DNA from: an uncultured Elusimicrobia bacterium
GTDB lineage: Bacteria > Elusimicrobiota > Elusimicrobia > UBA1565 > UBA9628
Direction: 5' to 3'
Assembly: GCA_903874575.1 (NCBI GenBank)
Contig: CAIQSZ010000211.1
Span: 1-7,045 of the forward strand
DNA length: 7,045 bases
Below, in pieces: positions 5,188-7,045 of this stretch (within the stretch, counting starts at the first letter, position 1; the number at the start of each line of letters is the position of its first letter). Position numbers and translations under genes: made by a program. The notes under the pieces were generated by a model. It ran no database searches and was not told where the DNA came from. It was given only the letters and a program-made list of their open reading frames with translations.

Positions 5188-7045
5188 TTCTTTTCGCCTT
5201 CCTCGCGTTCGGCCTCACGGCCGCCCACGCCGCGCCGTCTTCGGGCGCGTCCGCGTCGCGGCAGGCGCAGGCCGAGTACCTGCGCGGGACCCTGCTCGAA
5301 CGCCGCGGCGCCAATGCCGACGCTTTGGCCGCCTACGAAAGTGCGATGGCGCTGGACCCTTCGGCGGCCTTCATCGCCGGCGAGGCGGCCGTGCTGGCGC
5401 TGGAGTTGGAGGACGGCGACCGCGCGGAGAAATGGGCGCGCAAGCGGCTCGAACTGGCCCCTAACGACGCGAAGTCGCGCGTGATCCTGGGCCGGGTCCT
5501 ATGGACGCGCGGCGACATGGAAGGCGCGGAGAAGGAGTTTTCGCGCGCGCTCAAGGATGAGCCGGGCTCCGCCGACACGCTGTTCGCGCTGACCGGACTG
5601 GTCGCGGGCCGCGACCCCGGGGGCGCGCGCAAGCTCCTGGAGGATTTTCTGGCGCGCAATCCGGAGCACGCGGCGCGCTCGCTTTTCGAGCTGGGGCGGC
5701 TTGACGCCCAGGAAGAGCTTTATCCTTCGGCCGTCGAGAAACTCAAACGCTCGATCGAGCTGGACGACGCGGAATCGGGCCCGGCGCGGCTGGTTCTGGC
5801 GGAGGTGTACGAGGTCATGCATGCGACGGCGGCGGCGGTCGACGTTTACCGGCGCTTGCTCAACGACGACCCCGGCGACGCGGAGCTGTGGGGCCGCGTC
5901 GGCGAACTCCAGGCTTCGATGGGCGCGCTTGAAGACGCGCGGGCGACTTTCCGCGCGCTCAAGGAGAAGCACCCGGGCTTTCCGGCCGCCTGCGCGTGGC
6001 TGGCGACGGACGCCGAACGGGCCGGAGATTTCGCGCGCGCCGCCGCCGAACTCCAGGACAGCGGCGCGCTCAAGGACGACCCCACGCTGAACCTGCGCCT
6101 GGGGTACTACCAGCTCCAGTCGGGGGGCATGAAGGCGGCGATGACGACGCTGGGCGAGGCCCGCCGCCGCTGGCCGAAGGACGACCGCATCGCCTACTAC
6201 CTCGCGCTCGGCCACGACGACCTTGGAGAGCGCGCCGAAGCCGTGAAGCTGCTGCGCGAGATCCTCGCGGTGAAACCCGACGACCGCGACGCGCGCTGGC
6301 AGTTGGCGACGATCCTCGAGAAGATGAACAGCATCGGCGAGGCCGAATCCGAGTTCCGCCGCCTCATCGCCGATAAGCCCGACGATGCTCCCGCGCTCAA
6401 CTACTTGGGCTACTCGTTGGCCGACCGAGGATTGAAGTTGAACGACGCGCTGGGATTCATCCGCCGCGCGCTCGCCGTCGAACCCTCCAACCCGGCCTAC
6501 CGCGATTCGCTGGGCTGGACGCTCTTCAAGCTGGGCCGTTCGACCGATGCGGCGTCGGAACTGGAGTCCGTCGCGCGGGCCTTGCCCGACGACGATTCGG
6601 TCTGGGACCATCTGGGCGAAGCGCGCAAGGCGCTGGGGCGAGACGAAGGCGCCTGGCGCGCGTGGCGGCTGGCTCAAAGCTTCGGGAGCGCGAAAGCGGG
6701 CGCGAAGGCCGACGCGTTGCAGAAGGGCTTGACCGCCGAAGCCGTCGGGGAGTTATGGCGCGGGCACCTGGAAGCCGTTCACGGAGGACTCCTGCGCTAC
6801 CGCGCGATCTGCACGTTGAAGGGCCGCGTCGGCGACCGGGCCGTCGAGCGCGACGCGATGCTGGCCTTTCGGGCGCCGAAGGAACTGACGCTCGATCTCC
6901 TGGACCCGCTGTTTTCGCCGGTCGCGCGCGCACGCGTCGATGAGCGCGGCTTCTCGATGGACCGTTTCCCCGTGGAGGGCGTCTCGGACCAGCAGGTCCG
7001 CGGCGCGGCCGAAGGCATCCTCTCCGTCGTGGACGCCCTGCTGGC
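5184..7045 (+). CDS. Secreted TPR-repeat protein with a LolA/LolB-like C-terminal domain (3' end outside the window)
   Basis: The frame is open from the ATG at 5184 to the window edge (620 codons plus 2 bases), so the protein is truncated here. The start overlaps the rimI stop (ATGA); an in-frame TGA at 5145-5147 rules out an earlier start. Residues 1-16 look like a short Sec signal (MILFAFLAFGLTAAHA) with possible cleavage before APSSG. It lacks the usual N-terminal Lys/Arg and has no lipobox Cys. From about 27 to 503 lie roughly fourteen tandem 34-residue TPR units, each with the helix-turn-helix pattern ending in a Pro-containing loop (ALDPS, LAPND, KDEPG, NDDPG, VKPDD, VEPSN and others). 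The stretch at 404-450 (ALNYLGYSLADRG, then NPAYRDSLGWTLFKLG) matches a signature common in TPR proteins of Gram-negative bacteria. After a helical linker, residues about 530-620 (YRAICTLKGRVGD, AMLAFRAPKELTLDLLDPLF) resemble the first strands of the LolB/DUF4292 beta fold. A role in periplasmic or outer-membrane assembly is inferred. Confidence 0.92.
   Translation, partial: MILFAFLAFGLTAAHAAPSSGASASRQAQAEYLRGTLLERRGANADALAAYESAMALDPSAAFIAGEAAVLALELEDGDRAEKWARKRLELAPNDAKSRVILGRVLWTRGDMEGAEKEFSRALKDEPGSADTLFALTGLVAGRDPGGARKLLEDFLARNPEHAARSLFELGRLDAQEELYPSAVEKLKRSIELDDAESGPARLVLAEVYEVMHATAAAVDVYRRLLNDDPGDAELWGRVGELQASMGALEDARATFRALKEKHPGFPAACAWLATDAERAGDFARAAAELQDSGALKDDPTLNLRLGYYQLQSGGMKAAMTTLGEARRRWPKDDRIAYYLALGHDDLGERAEAVKLLREILAVKPDDRDARWQLATILEKMNSIGEAESEFRRLIADKPDDAPALNYLGYSLADRGLKLNDALGFIRRALAVEPSNPAYRDSLGWTLFKLGRSTDAASELESVARALPDDDSVWDHLGEARKALGRDEGAWRAWRLAQSFGSAKAGAKADALQKGLTAEAVGELWRGHLEAVHGGLLRYRAICTLKGRVGDRAVERDAMLAFRAPKELTLDLLDPLFSPVARARVDERGFSMDRFPVEGVSDQQVRGAAEGILSVVDALL

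Noticed and set aside
5499..6677. 392-codon open frame on the - strand opposite the TPR gene
   Set aside because: It is the mirror of a GC-rich coding frame, with Arg/Ala/Val-rich low-information sequence and no motif, while the + strand frame has clear TPR units throughout.
1..7045. Mobile element, CRISPR array, defence system or integration signs
   Set aside because: There are no spaced direct repeats, terminal inverted repeats, transposase or integrase motifs; all recognised genes are collinear housekeeping genes with similar composition.

Overview
The window is a gene-dense, strongly GC-rich bacterial segment. By eye it is roughly two-thirds or more G+C, with most codons ending in G or C. 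All nine recognised genes lie on the + strand. No stretch longer than 7 bases separates one gene from the next, so there is no gene-free region to describe. I see no tRNA, rRNA, insertion sequence, CRISPR array, riboswitch or convincing terminator. The layout looks like one long housekeeping operon, or part of one, that begins before the window and continues past its end.

Order: the 3' end of pdxJ (1-162), glmS (166-2034), an unrecognised one-helix membrane protein (2042-2494), acpS (2494-2826), a stand-alone nnrD (2834-3748), tsaE (3745-4167), tsaB (4164-4772), rimI (4753-5187), and a long secreted TPR protein (5184 to beyond 7045) whose C-terminus resembles the LolA/LolB lipoprotein-carrier fold. 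From acpS onward, nearly every junction is a short stop/start overlap (TGATG, GTGA, GTGA, a 20-base overlap, ATGA), and Shine-Dalgarno sequences are weak or absent. Translation is therefore probably coupled along the transcript.

The genes fall into three themes. Cofactor and metabolite supply: PdxJ makes pyridoxine 5'-phosphate, AcpS activates acyl carrier protein, and NnrD repairs hydrated NAD(P)H. Envelope building: GlmS makes glucosamine 6-phosphate for peptidoglycan and lipopolysaccharide, and the unknown membrane protein and the TPR/LolB-like protein are both predicted to act outside the cytoplasm. Translation fidelity: TsaE and TsaB belong to the t6A tRNA-modification machinery, and RimI is the N-terminal acetyltransferase often found beside tsaB.

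The pdxJ-acpS-nnr-tsaE order is reminiscent of proteobacterial and deltaproteobacterial neighbourhoods, but here glmS and the unknown gene sit between pdxJ and acpS. The LolB-like domain and general content suggest a diderm bacterium. A GC-rich member of the Elusimicrobiota, or a deltaproteobacterium-like lineage, would fit, but I cannot fix the phylum from this window.

I found no defence system, mobile element or clearly new multi-gene system. The points most worth following up are the unknown gene at 2042-2494, the TPR/LolB-like fusion, and several unusual residues in otherwise conserved enzymes (PdxJ, TsaB, RimI).
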